Positions 24,752-35,555 are shown, counted from the first letter of the stretch. The stretch: 53,657 nt of DNA from Cylindrodendrum hubeiense (GCA_014621425.1 JAANBB010000281.1:1-53657); one strand, 5' to 3'. The notes: generated by a model not told the origin, from the letters alone. Numbers and translations are program-made.

Positions 24752-27345
24752 TTTGTATGTTGTGTGAAGGTGACTAGCTACTAGGCAGGGGGCTTGTTCC
24801 AAGATGATGTTTCATGAGTTTGAAGTTGACTATCATGGTAAACGTCTCCGCTTACTCTCCTATATCGCCCTTGGCAATAACTAGGGCGAATAGATCTATA
24901 GAGGGCATATTTGGTATAGAGAGACGGTAGATGATTAGAAGTAGACTTGGTTCTGTGTACTTGGTCTGTCAGAGAAACAATTTTGAGACCCTCGTGATAA
25001 TTCCTTTGGTGAGACTATGCCTTTCCGATGATAAGGGTAACAAAGGTGAGTGACAATGGTGTATTGGGGATCCTTGGTCTTTTAAGGACGAATGCTTTTT
25101 GACATTCCTCGCTTTCAGTGCAAGCAAGCGTGTAAGTCTGTTGGGATAGGTCAGCGGGATGTCTGCAACAGGAAGTTCCTCCTTATTTTAGGACTACTAC
25201 TTCAACCCAATTCACTAATCAGTCATTGAGATCGCTAGGTTAAGGTTTTTGGAACAGCAGTGTAGACTGTCCACCTCGATCATCGGCATCTTTGACATTA
25301 TGACTCACCAGTATCAGCAGTCATATTAGGAGTCATCCATAGTTATGCTCAATCGTTAACCTTTCTGTCCATTTTTGGTGGCACGTTTTGGAGATTTACC
25401 TGATCAGACGATACTGTAGGGTAGTGTTGATCAGACTCGTCTATTGTTCATTTGAATCGTCACCAGTCTCGGTCTTCCTCACTGTTACGGATGTATCCCC
25501 AACACACACCATAGTTATCATAGATCTGCCTTCCTGGGTGAGTTGTTGGGGTTTCTCGTGTCTCTTGCACCCTTGCACCCCACCACCCAATGGTCTGAGA
25601 CTAAAGTGGGCCTGGAAATCTTCGATTTGTCTTGAGCAAAGCGACAGTATTTAGTTTAAGCAGCACGCTTCGGGAATAACGCACTTCGATTATGCTATAT
25701 CTCTGGGCATCTCGTCGGAGAATAGGCTGTGTTGCTGAATTAGTCCTCTGGAAAATGATACCCAGTCATGATCGGCTCTTCGTTCGTCCCTCAAGACAAA
25801 GCTAACAACTCCCTGTACATTGCACTCACGTGTGGTGTTATTTCTTTCTTCTACTGTAAATTATTGCTGATCTTGAAATGTTAAGATATTATTATATCTA
25901 ATTAAGACTTATTGTATCAACGTCTGCTAGAAAATAGTGCGATTTTGTGCTAATTATACGGGCGTAGCTGCCTGAACTTATTCGAAGGTACGATGGCCAT
26001 CATTATGGCTTCTATTTTCTACCATGTTGAACTGGACCCTGCCGAAGTTGCGGTGACGGCACGCTCAGCAGGTAAGGCAACCAGCAACGACATTAATGCC
26101 GCCGTGTTTGCAGCTGATCCTCCTCATGCAGCTTGGTATCCACATGGTGCGGGTGCTAGATATCCGTGTCGCTCATGTCTACACGGCTGTGCTGCAATGG
26201 AGTTGTTACTTAACCGAGCATATGATCTTGAGTCTGTGAGTGGTGGCCAATGTGCTCGGAGACTTGATACTATCGACGCTAAGCCTGTGTGGCTTGCAGT
26301 GGCGATCTGAGCCGTGCCGTGCCGTCTTGCATTCCCCTCAAATTATGGAGCGCCAGTTGATTCTAGATCACGGTAATTGTTGCCGTGGGTGATGCCGGAT
26401 AAAAAAGAAAACACCCATTTGAATAAATGATATTTCGAAAAGGGCTTGTGCTAACTTTTTCGTAGTGCAATGGATCATATTGAATTATTAGATTGTCTGT
26501 ACAAGGTGTAATGATACTACATGAGCTGAAAACACCGCAAAATAAATTTGCTCGGCATGTCTCAGTTTACGATCGAGACCATACCTAATTTAAGCGAAGC
26601 AAGACGGCACGCATCCCTACATATCACTGCCACGTAGTGCGCTGCAGTCTCCCGATCTGACCCCACAACCAACAAGTAGATGGGTTAATTTATGACATTA
26701 CTTACATTTCAGAGCCGAGGTAACTGACCAGGTTCGTGGCTCTACCTAGCTTTTGTCTCAGACACGCTGCCTCGGCCACGTGGAATACGCAAGCATAACT
26801 TTAAAATCACAAGCCATCCATCGAGCTTTTGAATGCCATTGCCATTTTCTGATGGGGCGGAGTTGTGATAGCACCGGATTTCTGAGGCTAAGAATCGGAC
26901 AGAGTTGACTGTACGCGACTATACGACTAAGACTTCGACTGGTTACTCCACACTGCCCCATATAAGGCAGAAGCAAGAAGAGGGGCCTTGATCATGCGTA
27001 ATGAGGGTGGATAGGTCCAGCCGTGGCAAAGATAGCTTATTTAGCTCTCTAGAGCACTCCACTTCGCTGGGGCGTCTGAGGCACGGGGGGATTGAACTCC
27101 GGGTTCTAGACTGTCATGATGAGACTTCACTGGGGATCGGACGGCAAGCTGAGCGTGATCAGAGGCTGGAAGTCCATTGGCTAGGGTGGGTGATGCGGTA
27201 GAGTACAAGGTAGAGTCTGAAAGTATTTAATACTGGTGACGTATCCTATTCCAAACTCTTGCTCACTCTCCTCTTCCTCATACACTCAAAGCCTCAAATC
27301 CAAAAGAACGGCAATAAACCAACAATTCCCTGTTCTCACTACACA
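24752..27345. other. Gene-poor, mostly AT-rich region
   Basis: About 2.6 kb between GMP synthase and the small secreted protein. One possible short gene at 25993-26310 is listed separately. Otherwise I see no domain-bearing frame, tRNA or mobile element. A TATTTAATA element at about 27225 lies some 120 bases before the secreted-protein start. Confidence 0.5.
25993..26310 (+). CDS. Uncharacterised 105-residue protein, doubtful
   Basis: Starts with ATG (MAIIMASIFYHVELDP) and ends with TGA, no intron needed. The composition is protein-like rather than random, with CRSCLHGCAAMELLLNRAYD and GGQCARRLD. I recognise no family. It could be a fragment of a larger decayed gene. There is no signal peptide or membrane segment I would trust. 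Confidence 0.3.
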   Translation: MAIIMASIFYHVELDPAEVAVTARSAGKATSNDINAAVFAADPPHAAWYPHGAGARYPCRSCLHGCAAMELLLNRAYDLESVSGGQCARRLDTIDAKPVWLAVAI

Positions 27346-27627
27346 ATGAAGGTCACTACTTCTATCCTTGCCTTGCTGCTCAACGCCAATGGAATTCTTT
27401 CAACTCCCTCCAACTACTATCCTTCTGCACTTGAACAACCCCAAAGGCAATTGGGAGACGGCAATCGACGATACGGCTGCGGCACTACCTTCTACCCACA
27501 CACTTGCTGGACATATTGCGGCCCCGAGGGTTCCACTAAATACTGGTGTTGGACCGATAGGACCTTCGACTGCTTCAAAGACAGCGACTGCGAAAAGGCC
27601 GGTAAATGTACAACGGAATGCGAATGA
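27346..27627 (+). CDS. Small secreted cysteine-rich protein, effector-like
   Basis: A single exon from ATG 27346 to TGA 27625-27627 encodes 93 residues. The N-terminus MKVTTSILALLLNANGILS looks like a signal peptide, followed by a short spacer rich in Gln and Arg. The mature part has eight cysteines spaced C-x8-C-x3-C-x9-C-x7-C-x5-C-x5-C-x3-C, enough for four disulfides, with the aromatic block CWTYCG and WCWT between. Size, secretion signal and cysteine density are those of fungal candidate effectors or antimicrobial-type peptides; the actual role is unknown. A leader containing ACACA directly before ATG supports this start. The next genes on each side are GMP synthase and GARS, with which no operon-like relation is implied. 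Confidence 0.75.
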   Translation: MKVTTSILALLLNANGILSTPSNYYPSALEQPQRQLGDGNRRYGCGTTFYPHTCWTYCGPEGSTKYWCWTDRTFDCFKDSDCEKAGKCTTECE

Positions 27628-28910
27628 AGCCCATGAATTGTCTCAAGAAAGAGATTTCCGATACAGCAAATTGAAAAAGAAGGAGTCATGAAGAGGGGTT
27701 GATGAAGTCATTTCGGGTCTACGCCTATACAAATAGATGTAGCTAGCACGAATTCATTAGGGTGGCAGGTGTTACATCGAGTTCATGCTGGCGTAATGCC
27801 CATTTTATACTTTTGCTGCAACTGTGATATGGCTATTAAATAGAAACGATGTGCTGCTTCTAATTCATGGGTTGAGAGGAAGCCCATAAAAGAACTAGCT
27901 GTGAGTATTCCCCATGATGGCTCTCGTCCGTGTTTGCGTCACTTCACCAACTGACGCCTGAAGTTTCGTGAAAAATCGCCATGACCATTTGCTTTTTCTA
28001 CTCCTCTGCTCTCTAACCTCGGAGATTGCGCCATAACCCATGACAAAGACCTGTTTCCATAATCGCGCATGATTTTGTATCTCTTGTTAATCACAAAAGA
28101 AATGGCGTGTCCCGCATATCTGTGCTTTCCAGCTACATGAGAGATGACGGCCCAAAAAAATCGAATTCGGCTGCTCTACACGCACATACAACCATGGCTC
28201 TTGGAAAATACGGGATATCAGGCTAGGTTCCGCTTGGATTGGAGTTTCTATAACTTATCCCTCTAACTGGCGGAAATTTGACTTCTATGAGAGCTGGAAA
28301 CTACAGTGCCGGTAGGGTTATGGCTGTAGGTTCGTGGTATTCGGTAAGTTTGTGGGTCTTTGGTAAGTTTGTGGTCGGGGGCTTTGGGTGTACGCGAGTA
28401 GAACAGAAAGACTCTAGTAATGGATGAGCTTATTACTAAGTGCCCAGAGAGTATATTCCAGCCACGCCAGTGTGGCATTCGGGCGAAGAAGGTAGGGAGA
28501 AGACCTCAACAAACTTTCGAGGTCGGTAAATTTCATCCTATTTCTCGATGAGAGTCAAACAAAACGTTAGACTAATCGACAACATCGGCAGTGTTATTCT
28601 AACGCTCTGTCCCCCGTCTTTCTATTGTTTTATAGCTGGAAGCATCAATCCTCTCAATTGTATAGCTCGTTAAAAGGTTGCCCGTTTCCACGTGGTACAT
28701 GCCCGTGGGTGCCTCTCAGCGTACACAACATCCCGCTTGCCGCAGCAGCGACCAAATAGAAGCAAGAAAATTTTAACCGAAAGGCACCATTGTGACCCAC
28801 GCGCAGAGTACCTGCCATTAACACGGGGGGCAGCTCCTCCTCCACCACCACCGCAACATCAATGTAATCTGACCAAGAACCATCTCCGTCTCGATCGGCC
28901 TTCCAACAAC
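27628..28910. other. Intergenic region with duplicated 5S upstream flank
   Basis: No gene is supported. The part from about 28040 to 28183 is collinear with 31000-31143, the upstream flank of 5S copy D; the closest shared block is TCGAATTCGGCTGCTCT (28161 and 31120). The part 28700-28910 is the probable GARS promoter and leader. Confidence 0.6.
28184..28216 (+). pseudogene. Truncated 5S rRNA fragment (first 33 nt)
   Basis: Begins ACATACAACCATGG and continues to ATACGGGAT, matching the first 33 nt of the intact 5S genes with three G/A differences, then stops. Its upstream flank matches that of copy D. The break is at the same 5S position as in the fragment at 14352-14385. Confidence 0.75.
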
Positions 28911-30459
28911 ATGCGAGTACTCCTTATCGGAAAAGGAGGCCGCGAGCACGCTTTGGCGTGGAAGCTTAGCCAAACCGCAGAGCATGTATTCGTCGTGCCT
29001 GGTAATGGAGGAACCGCTTCGATGGCCTCGAACGTTTCTAATATCGCCAATATCGCTATGTCTGACTTTCAAGGGCTCGTCACACTGGCTCGCGATTTGG
29101 CCATTGAACTGGTCATCCCCGGCCCTGACGATGTAGTCGTTGACGGGATCGCCGATTTCTTCGGAGCAGGTAAGTGTGCTTTCTATCTGATGCCTTTTGC
29201 TATTATCTAATCATTTCTCGTAAGCTGGGATCCCGTGTTTTGCACCATCGAAGGCAGCTGCTATGCTTGAGGGCTCCAAGACCTTTGCGAAAGACTTCAT
29301 GAGACGATACAGCATCCCCACGGCAGAATATCGCAACTTCAAACTCTACGACCAAGCGAAAGAATACCTGTCGAGCATCAATGACCGGGTGGTCATCAAG
29401 GTATCTGGTCTCGCCGCCGGTAAGGGGGTGGTCCTTCCAGAGACTAAGGATGACGCCCAACAAGAGCTCCGCGAGATTATGGTAGACAGGAAGCTTGGTG
29501 ACGTGGGCGAGGAAGTTGTCATCGAAGAGTTCCTCTCAGGGGATGAGATCAGTATCCTCACATTCAGCGACGGCTACGATTTTAAATCCCTTCCACCGGG
29601 CCAGGATCATAAGAGAATATTTGACGGTTCACGGGGTCCTAATACCGGTGGAATGGGGGTCTACGGGCCTACTGACTTCGTATCTCGAGAGCTGATGACA
29701 CAGATCGAGAAGGAGATTCTAGCCCCGACATTAGGGGGTCTTCAAACGGATGGTTCGTTTCGCAGCCCACCATTACCTTCCTTCTCTTCCCTTCCCACTC
29801 ACACAACTTCGGCGGATAGACTGACATTTAATTAGGCCATCCTTTCTGCGGGATGCTTTTCACAGGGGTAGTGATTACACCTACAGGCCCCAAGGTTCTC
29901 GAGTACAACGTTCGATTTGGCGATCCTGAGGCACAGTCTCTCTTGCCACTTATGCACCCTAGCACCGATCTAGCTGACATCTGCTTGAGCTGCACAAATG
30001 GGACTCTGTGTAACCAAGTCCTGCGTGTTCAAGACGGGTATGCATGTAATGTGGTCGTGGCCTCTGCAGGCTACCCTGGCGAGTATACGCAGGGCGACAG
30101 GATTGAAATCATCCGATGTCCAGAAGGCGAGTTGTGGAAAGCATGTTTGCAGGGGGTAGATATATGTGCTTGCTGACTTTTGCAACAGAGACCAACATCT
30201 TCCACTCCGGGACGATCCTTCGAGACGGTCACCTCGAGACAGCAGGTGGACGGGTATTCGCTGTTTCTGCTGTCAGGCGTACGCTTCCAGAAGCGGTCGA
30301 GGCCGCGTACGAGGGAGTGCGCTGCATCACCTTCCCGGGTATGCAATACAGGAGGGATATTGCGTCGAGGTGAGTTACCAATACGAGCCCCAACGGAGAA
30401 AATGACAAGAAACGCATTCTGACATTAATAACCCATCCAGGGGTCTTGAGTCAATGTAG
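28911..30459 (+). CDS. Phosphoribosylamine-glycine ligase (GARS), standalone
   Basis: Five exons (28911-29169, 29225-29752, 29836-30126, 30189-30369, 30441-30459) give 425 residues. The enzyme joins glycine to 5-phosphoribosylamine in purine synthesis. It starts at MRVLLIGKGGREHALAWKL, and has the ATP-grasp loop VSGLAAGKGVVLP, EEFLSGDEISILTFSDG, RGPNTGGMGVYGPTDF, the metal/nucleotide block LEYNVRFGDPEAQSLL, and AGGRVFAVSA...YEGVRCITFPGM. In fungi GARS is normally the front half of a fused GARS-AIRS protein (yeast Ade5,7). Here a stop follows RRDIASRGLESM, so the AIRS half is absent, and nothing like it follows. The third intron (30127-30188) uses a GC donor, AAG|GCGAGT; this is the only choice that keeps frame and the normal spacing before TNIFHSGT. 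Probably functional, likely a second copy; origin unknown. Confidence 0.92.
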
Positions 30460-31143
30460 ATTGACGCCGAGGAATCTCATTGATAAGCGATGATCAGGCC
30501 TTGCTCCCTGATAGACAAATCTCTACCAAGGGATATACACCAGGACATTGCTTTTTGGCGATAACAACGACAGACAGTTGCAAGTGATAGAAGTCCAAAA
30601 CGCACCCCCTCCAGTCGACTTTCCGTTCAAGCAACCGTTATGTTCGCTGGGCCCGTGTCCTTGGCCAACAGAGGCAGAAGGGCTTGGGGCTCTGGGTTCC
30701 TCAACCGGGCGTTATACTCGATCATCTTTAGCCCTTCGCTGGTGGTCATCAACCCAGCACATGTAAAGCGGAGAAAGATCCTCCCGAAGCCGGCCAATTC
30801 ACCAAGTATGCCAGGAAATGACTTTTGTCTTCTTCATGCATCCCTTCAATCGGGATTTCCTCTGCAGCACTAAAAAATACCTTTTCTATCATCATATAAT
30901 GACAGCCCACGAGCCTCGCCGTTTGTGGATGGAAGTACCAGCCCCCTTCCTGCTGCCAAATCCAAAGCCTTGATGACGAGAGATCCTCGTGAAGTTTGAG
31001 GGCAAAGACATACCTCCAGTATTATGCATGGGCCCTGCTTCCCTTGTTAATGACAGAATAAACGATATGCCCCGCAGATCTGTGCTCTCTGGCTGCCTGA
31101 GGGATGAGGACTCAGAAAACTCGAATTCGGCTGCTCTCCAAGC
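30460..31143. other. Intergenic region upstream of 5S copies D and E
   Basis: No gene is supported. From about 31000 to 31143 it is the 5S upstream flank duplicated at 28040-28183, about 75 percent alike by eye. Confidence 0.55.
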
Positions 31144-31262
31144 ACATACGACCATAGCTCTTAGAGAATACGGGATCCCGTCCGCTCTCCCCTAGTCAAA
31201 CTGAGAAGCGGTGGATTAGTACTCGGGTCGGTGACGACCGGGGAATCCCCACTGTTGTATGT
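31144..31262 (+). rRNA. 5S ribosomal RNA gene, copy D
   Basis: A complete 119-nt 5S gene on the plus strand, from ACATACGACC to GTTGTATGT, identical by eye to copy B. The terminator is TTTATTTTTG. Its upstream CAAGC directly before ACATAC is shared with copy C. Confidence 0.92.
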
Positions 31263-31348
31263 TTATTTTTGCCGGTTGTTGTCTCTTTTGGCTCTTCCTG
31301 AAATCCCTATTCCTGTGGATTTGATCCCGGTCAGTGCCACCCATCACC

Positions 31349-31467
31349 ACATACGACCATAGCTCTTAGAAAATACGGGATCCCGTCCGCTCTCCCCTAG
31401 TCAAGCTGAGAAGCGGCGAATTAGTACTCGGGTCGGTGACGACCGGGGAATCCTCGCTGTTGTATGT
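31349..31467 (+). rRNA. 5S ribosomal RNA gene, copy E
   Basis: A complete 119-nt plus-strand 5S gene, 86 bases after copy D, followed by the terminator TTTCTTTTTG. It differs from copy A at two positions, where E keeps CCCGTCC and GCGGCG. The longest stem by eye pairs CTCTTAG with CTGAGAAG, with one bulge. Confidence 0.92.
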
Positions 31468-33593
31468 TTCTTTTTGCCAGTTTCTCTAATCTTGAAGATT
31501 CTCGACGATGCATTGTTGGGCCGTCGAATCCCGGTTAACAGATACTCGGAACAGGATAGAATTCTCCAAGCGCCTTCGGGAAAATCGAGCTCTGCCCGGA
31601 ATATTAAAGTGCTAGCATGTTCAGCTACACTTTTTATTATTTCGACATCTCTTGGCGAACGGCACAATCGTATGCTGAGCGATGCCGACTGCAATCGGAC
31701 CTTGGTTGTGGCGTTACTTGATGGGTATATTACTCATAGTTGAGTCGGTTGGCCGAGGACGATGGCTCAGCTTATCGGTAATTGTGTGACAGGCGATGCT
31801 TGTATACAAATATTAAGGCGTGGATATATTTCATCGATTGATCGAGACTAGTTCTACTTAGGCCGGAATTTATTGTGAGGCGATCTTTGTCCAACCATGA
31901 TCATTGGAAATGGGAAGTCATGATGTTGAGGTGCACGTCAATGAGTTGAGTACCAATCAGCGAACGTATTAAGCTTTGAACCCTTAAAATTTAAAGCTAC
32001 TTGTGGGCTGCCTTGAAAAGCGGTCTACAGGCCATGGATGGGGACAAATGCTAGAAAATGGTGCCGATTCATCGCTATGACACATCGACCTATAAATGTG
32101 GGACGAGCCAGGCCAATTGATCGCTGTTAGAGAAGCCCATCGTATCAGGTCTACTCGTCAGGTGGTGGTTTGCTATAGTTCTTACTGGACTGTCTCGCAC
32201 GATGACGTTGTGAATCCGCACCACTACACCAAAGACAAGCTGTTCTTGCATTGAGGTCAACCTCGACAATTACAATCGCTTTACGTACAGGTTGTATATA
32301 TTCCCCGCTATTTTACCCTATTCTGTAGAATGATACTTCACCCAATTTGTCTCATTTCACCTCAGCTCTCCAATCAATGACGCAACTGTGGTGTCTTGGC
32401 TGCTAACGCTTGGCGCGACATCTCCACGGCCAACAGGTGATGCCGTCGCATCCTGACGAATTGGATGACAGATGATTTTAAGTCGAACGGGTCTGCAAGA
32501 CCCTTAGCAACAGATTGACCTTAGGTGGCACTCGGCTAGGGGCCGCTTAGGTCGTGGGCAACACTTTCTGGCTCCCCAATCCCTCCAGACCCCGGGCTGA
32601 TGGAGAGAGGATTCAGGGATGCCCCCCCCCCCCTTCACGGGCGCTTTATCTACTAAAGCTGCGTAGGATTTACCAGCTTTCAAGTAAAATCGGAATCCCT
32701 GTTAATATTACAATATCCTAGCTCAGACGCCGCCGCTGCGCGATGTTCTGTCTCCAAGTTCAAGTTCTGTAGTTCATAGGTGCAATGTTGGCTTGTTATC
32801 CTTCGATGACGCCGGGAAGCTACTTGTACCTTCAGGGCGCTCAATCGCGGTGAAGTAGACAATAATATTCTGTGGCAATTGTTTATCCATTACGCTTAAT
32901 CGAGCGTCGCCTTGTAAGCGCAGATCTGCGATAATCGGGGTCTTGAACTGGGACCACCTCCGCCAAAACCTCCGCGTTGCATGGAACTCCTCAGCGCGAC
33001 ACACTCAACCGTCTCCCGAGCGTCCTGGGTGGATAGGGTCGCTCTGTGTATCTATCGTCATATTTACTCACCCAGCTCAGAGTGCCAAGGTGCCGAGCAT
33101 CTTAGCAGCGGAGCCAGCGCGCTTTTGCACCGTTGTATCATACGAACTATTCACATTGCCAAGCACGTAGGGATGCACTTGAGATGGGACCGAGTCGATC
33201 ATGTCCCTAAGCATGCAACACTGGAGCTGACCCCAAGGATTAGGATTGCTTGGCTTGATGGGGGATTTGTTGTGAATAAGGAGAGCGGTTTCCCGCGTGG
33301 ACCAAAGGGGCTGCCCGATCCAGAGTCTCAGGATTATTCTCTTCTTCATTTGTTCGTTTTTGCATGCAGAAAATATTTTACAGAACTCTAATTGTTTGCA
33401 GGTTCGTGCATATGCTCTCATGTGAGTCGCATCTTTGGAACCTTGCTATCTTTGATGACGCGGAGCATGAGCTTACGTTTCCATTGAGATCCTCCCCCAA
33501 GTCGTGTTTACAGACACGCTCGATTGAGCCACTCTTTTCGACCCTTTGTTAATCAGTCCAAACCATTCACTGTGGGTCACTTTCAGTTCCATC
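31468..33593. other. Gene-poor region, nothing supported
   Basis: About 2.1 kb with only short frames lacking conserved blocks. A homopolymer of about 12 C lies at 32622-32633. The last part should hold the transporter promoter. Confidence 0.5.
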
Positions 33594-35555
33594 ATGGTCG
33601 CCATCCTCCCAGCCCTCAAAAAGGTTGGCATCTGGCTGGCACCACCACCACAAAAGTCTGAAGATGGTCGCGCCCAGTGGCCTTCTCGAGCAGCATTCCT
33701 ACTCGCTGCTATGGGAGGCTGTGCGGGCATGGGAAATTTAATTCGCTACCCGTCTCAAGTATACAACAATAATGGCCTTCAGTGGTTCATCCCATACCTG
33801 ATGTGCGTCTTCCTCGTCGCCATCCCGTGCCTCGTCCTCGAGATTGCCATCGGCCAGGCGTACCACGGCGGATCAGTTGTTGCATTCAACAACGTGAACC
33901 ATCGCCTGAAGGGCCTAGGATCTAGTCTTTTATATATTGGCTTTATCGTGGGACCTTATTTCGTCGTCAATCTCTCTTGGATCATGATCTACTTCCGAAA
34001 CTCATTCAAGAGCCCGCTCCCCTGGGAGGGCCGAAGTGAGGAGTTCTTCTATCAGATTGTTGTCGCCAATGTCGATGCAATACCGGGAAACAAAACGAGT
34101 ACGTCTGTCATTGACTACACTGAGTACCCGGGTGTAAAATTGATAGGAGAGACTGTCGCATGGACTGCTTTCACCTGGTTCCTCGTTTGGGTGTCGATTT
34201 TCCGTGGTGTGGGCTTAACTGGTCGCGTCGTTTACTTCACCATGGGCCTCCCGATAATCATGACAGTTGTGATTGTTGGCCGATCAGTCTCGCTAGAAAA
34301 TGCGGGTCGTGGAATGAAGCTCTACTTTGGCGAGTGGCATGGCGAGAAGCTCGCTAGAGGAGACATCTGGCAGACTGCTGCCGGCCAAGTCTTCTTCTCA
34401 ACAGGCGTTGGCTTCGGTTATTTCAGTTCATATGCGTCTTACAACCAGAAGCATTCAAATGCGGTCATGGATTCAATCCTGATTGTCACTAGCAACGTTC
34501 TCTTTGAGGGTTTCGCTGCCTTTGCTGCATTTGGTGTCATCGGCTACATGGGAATGTCTCCTGTCGACGGCGAACGAATTGGCGCCTTTACAATTGGTTT
34601 CCTTACGCTTCCGACTGCTATCACTGAGTTGCCCGCGGCCAAATTCTGGGCATTCGCATTGTTTTTTACTCTCATGGTTCTCGGATACAGTTCTGCCTTT
34701 GCGATGCTGGATGCCGTGGTAACTTTGGTAATGGACTCTGGCATTGGGTACGTCGCGAGTGGGTTGTTACTGGCCTCGTCATCATCTCATTCTTGATGTC
34801 GCTTCCCTACTGCACAGAGTTCGGATTTGCCCTCCTCACCGGAATTGATCGGTGGATCAGTGATGTTGCCCTGGTCTTTGTCGTCTTTTGCGAGTGTGCA
34901 GCCTCTACTTCGCTGTACCGCTGGAGAGACGTGGTCGGTCAGATTGGACTCCCTTCATTCATTACCTTCAACTCAAGTTTCTTTGGAGGCATGTTCTTTG
35001 GTGTTGCAGTTACTCATGCTGCTGGCGCTCCTGCTGGCGCTGGTGTCGGTTTTGGCCTGTTCATTGTTGGAACTCTCGTTGCACTCTTCATTGGGAAGAC
35101 GCCCGATTACGAACCACCATCCAACTACTTTAACAGGAACCCATATATCAGCCGGTTTTGGTACTTGGCCTTTTACTCAGTAAGTTTGTTGACATCAAAA
35201 GTCCGGGATCAAACTAATGACGTGACAGGGTCAGCAACTCGTGATTGACCTCAACGTCATTGTTGGAATGGGCAAGAACTGGAATATTCCTGTTGTCTGG
35301 GCTCCTCTCCTCCGTTTCATCTCGGCGCCCACTCTCGCCATCATCTTTGGGTTCTCCTACCCATCATTCAATGCTCTGCGTGAGGATCCGCTCCACATCC
35401 TTGGGTTTGTAGTCGCTCACATCTGTCTGTTGCTGATTAGTGCTGGCGTTCTCTTGCCCAGATGGTTCGACGTGTTGATTCCCCCGAAGCGACGTTGTGA
35501 GGGCAAGATTGTTTACGCACCTAACGTAGTGCAGGGTAGTTTGGAGACCCAGTAG
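33594..35555 (+). pseudogene. Sodium:neurotransmitter symporter family (SNF) transporter with one frameshift
   Basis: Starts at ATG 33594 (MVAILPALKKVG) and ends at TAG 35553-35555; the last intron is 35180-35228. The family is clear from WPSRAAFLLAAMGGCAGMGN, NNNGLQWFIPY and CLVLEIAIGQ near the N-terminus, and about 12 hydrophobic helices follow. Members import amino acids or related amines with Na+. At about 34745-34750 the frame must change: upstream it reads VVTLVMDSGI, downstream REWVVTGLVIISFLMSLPYC. Losing one base, for example a T in GGCATTTGGGTAC, would explain it. The upstream frame alone would stop after about 400 residues and lose the last helices. No intron repairs it without removing a helix. 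It may be a recent pseudogene or a sequencing error; everything else is well kept. Confidence 0.88.

Larger units (their letters stand above)
31144..31467 (+). repeat. Two-gene 5S unit, right inverted repeat
   Basis: Inverted partner of 12172-12495, about 99 percent alike over 324 bases by eye. The sequence between the two units is 18648 bases. Confidence 0.9.

Noticed and set aside
27085..27150. tRNA-like sequence on the minus strand with GAGTTCAATCC
   Set aside because: No acceptor stem and no sensible anticodon arm could be formed.
12172..31467. The repeated 119-base element as a transposon end or MITE
   Set aside because: Paired ends, internal 5S promoter blocks and T-run terminators show it is 5S rRNA.
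34749..34819. A 70-base intron starting GTACGT to explain the transporter frameshift
   Set aside because: It does not restore the correct frame and would remove a conserved membrane helix.
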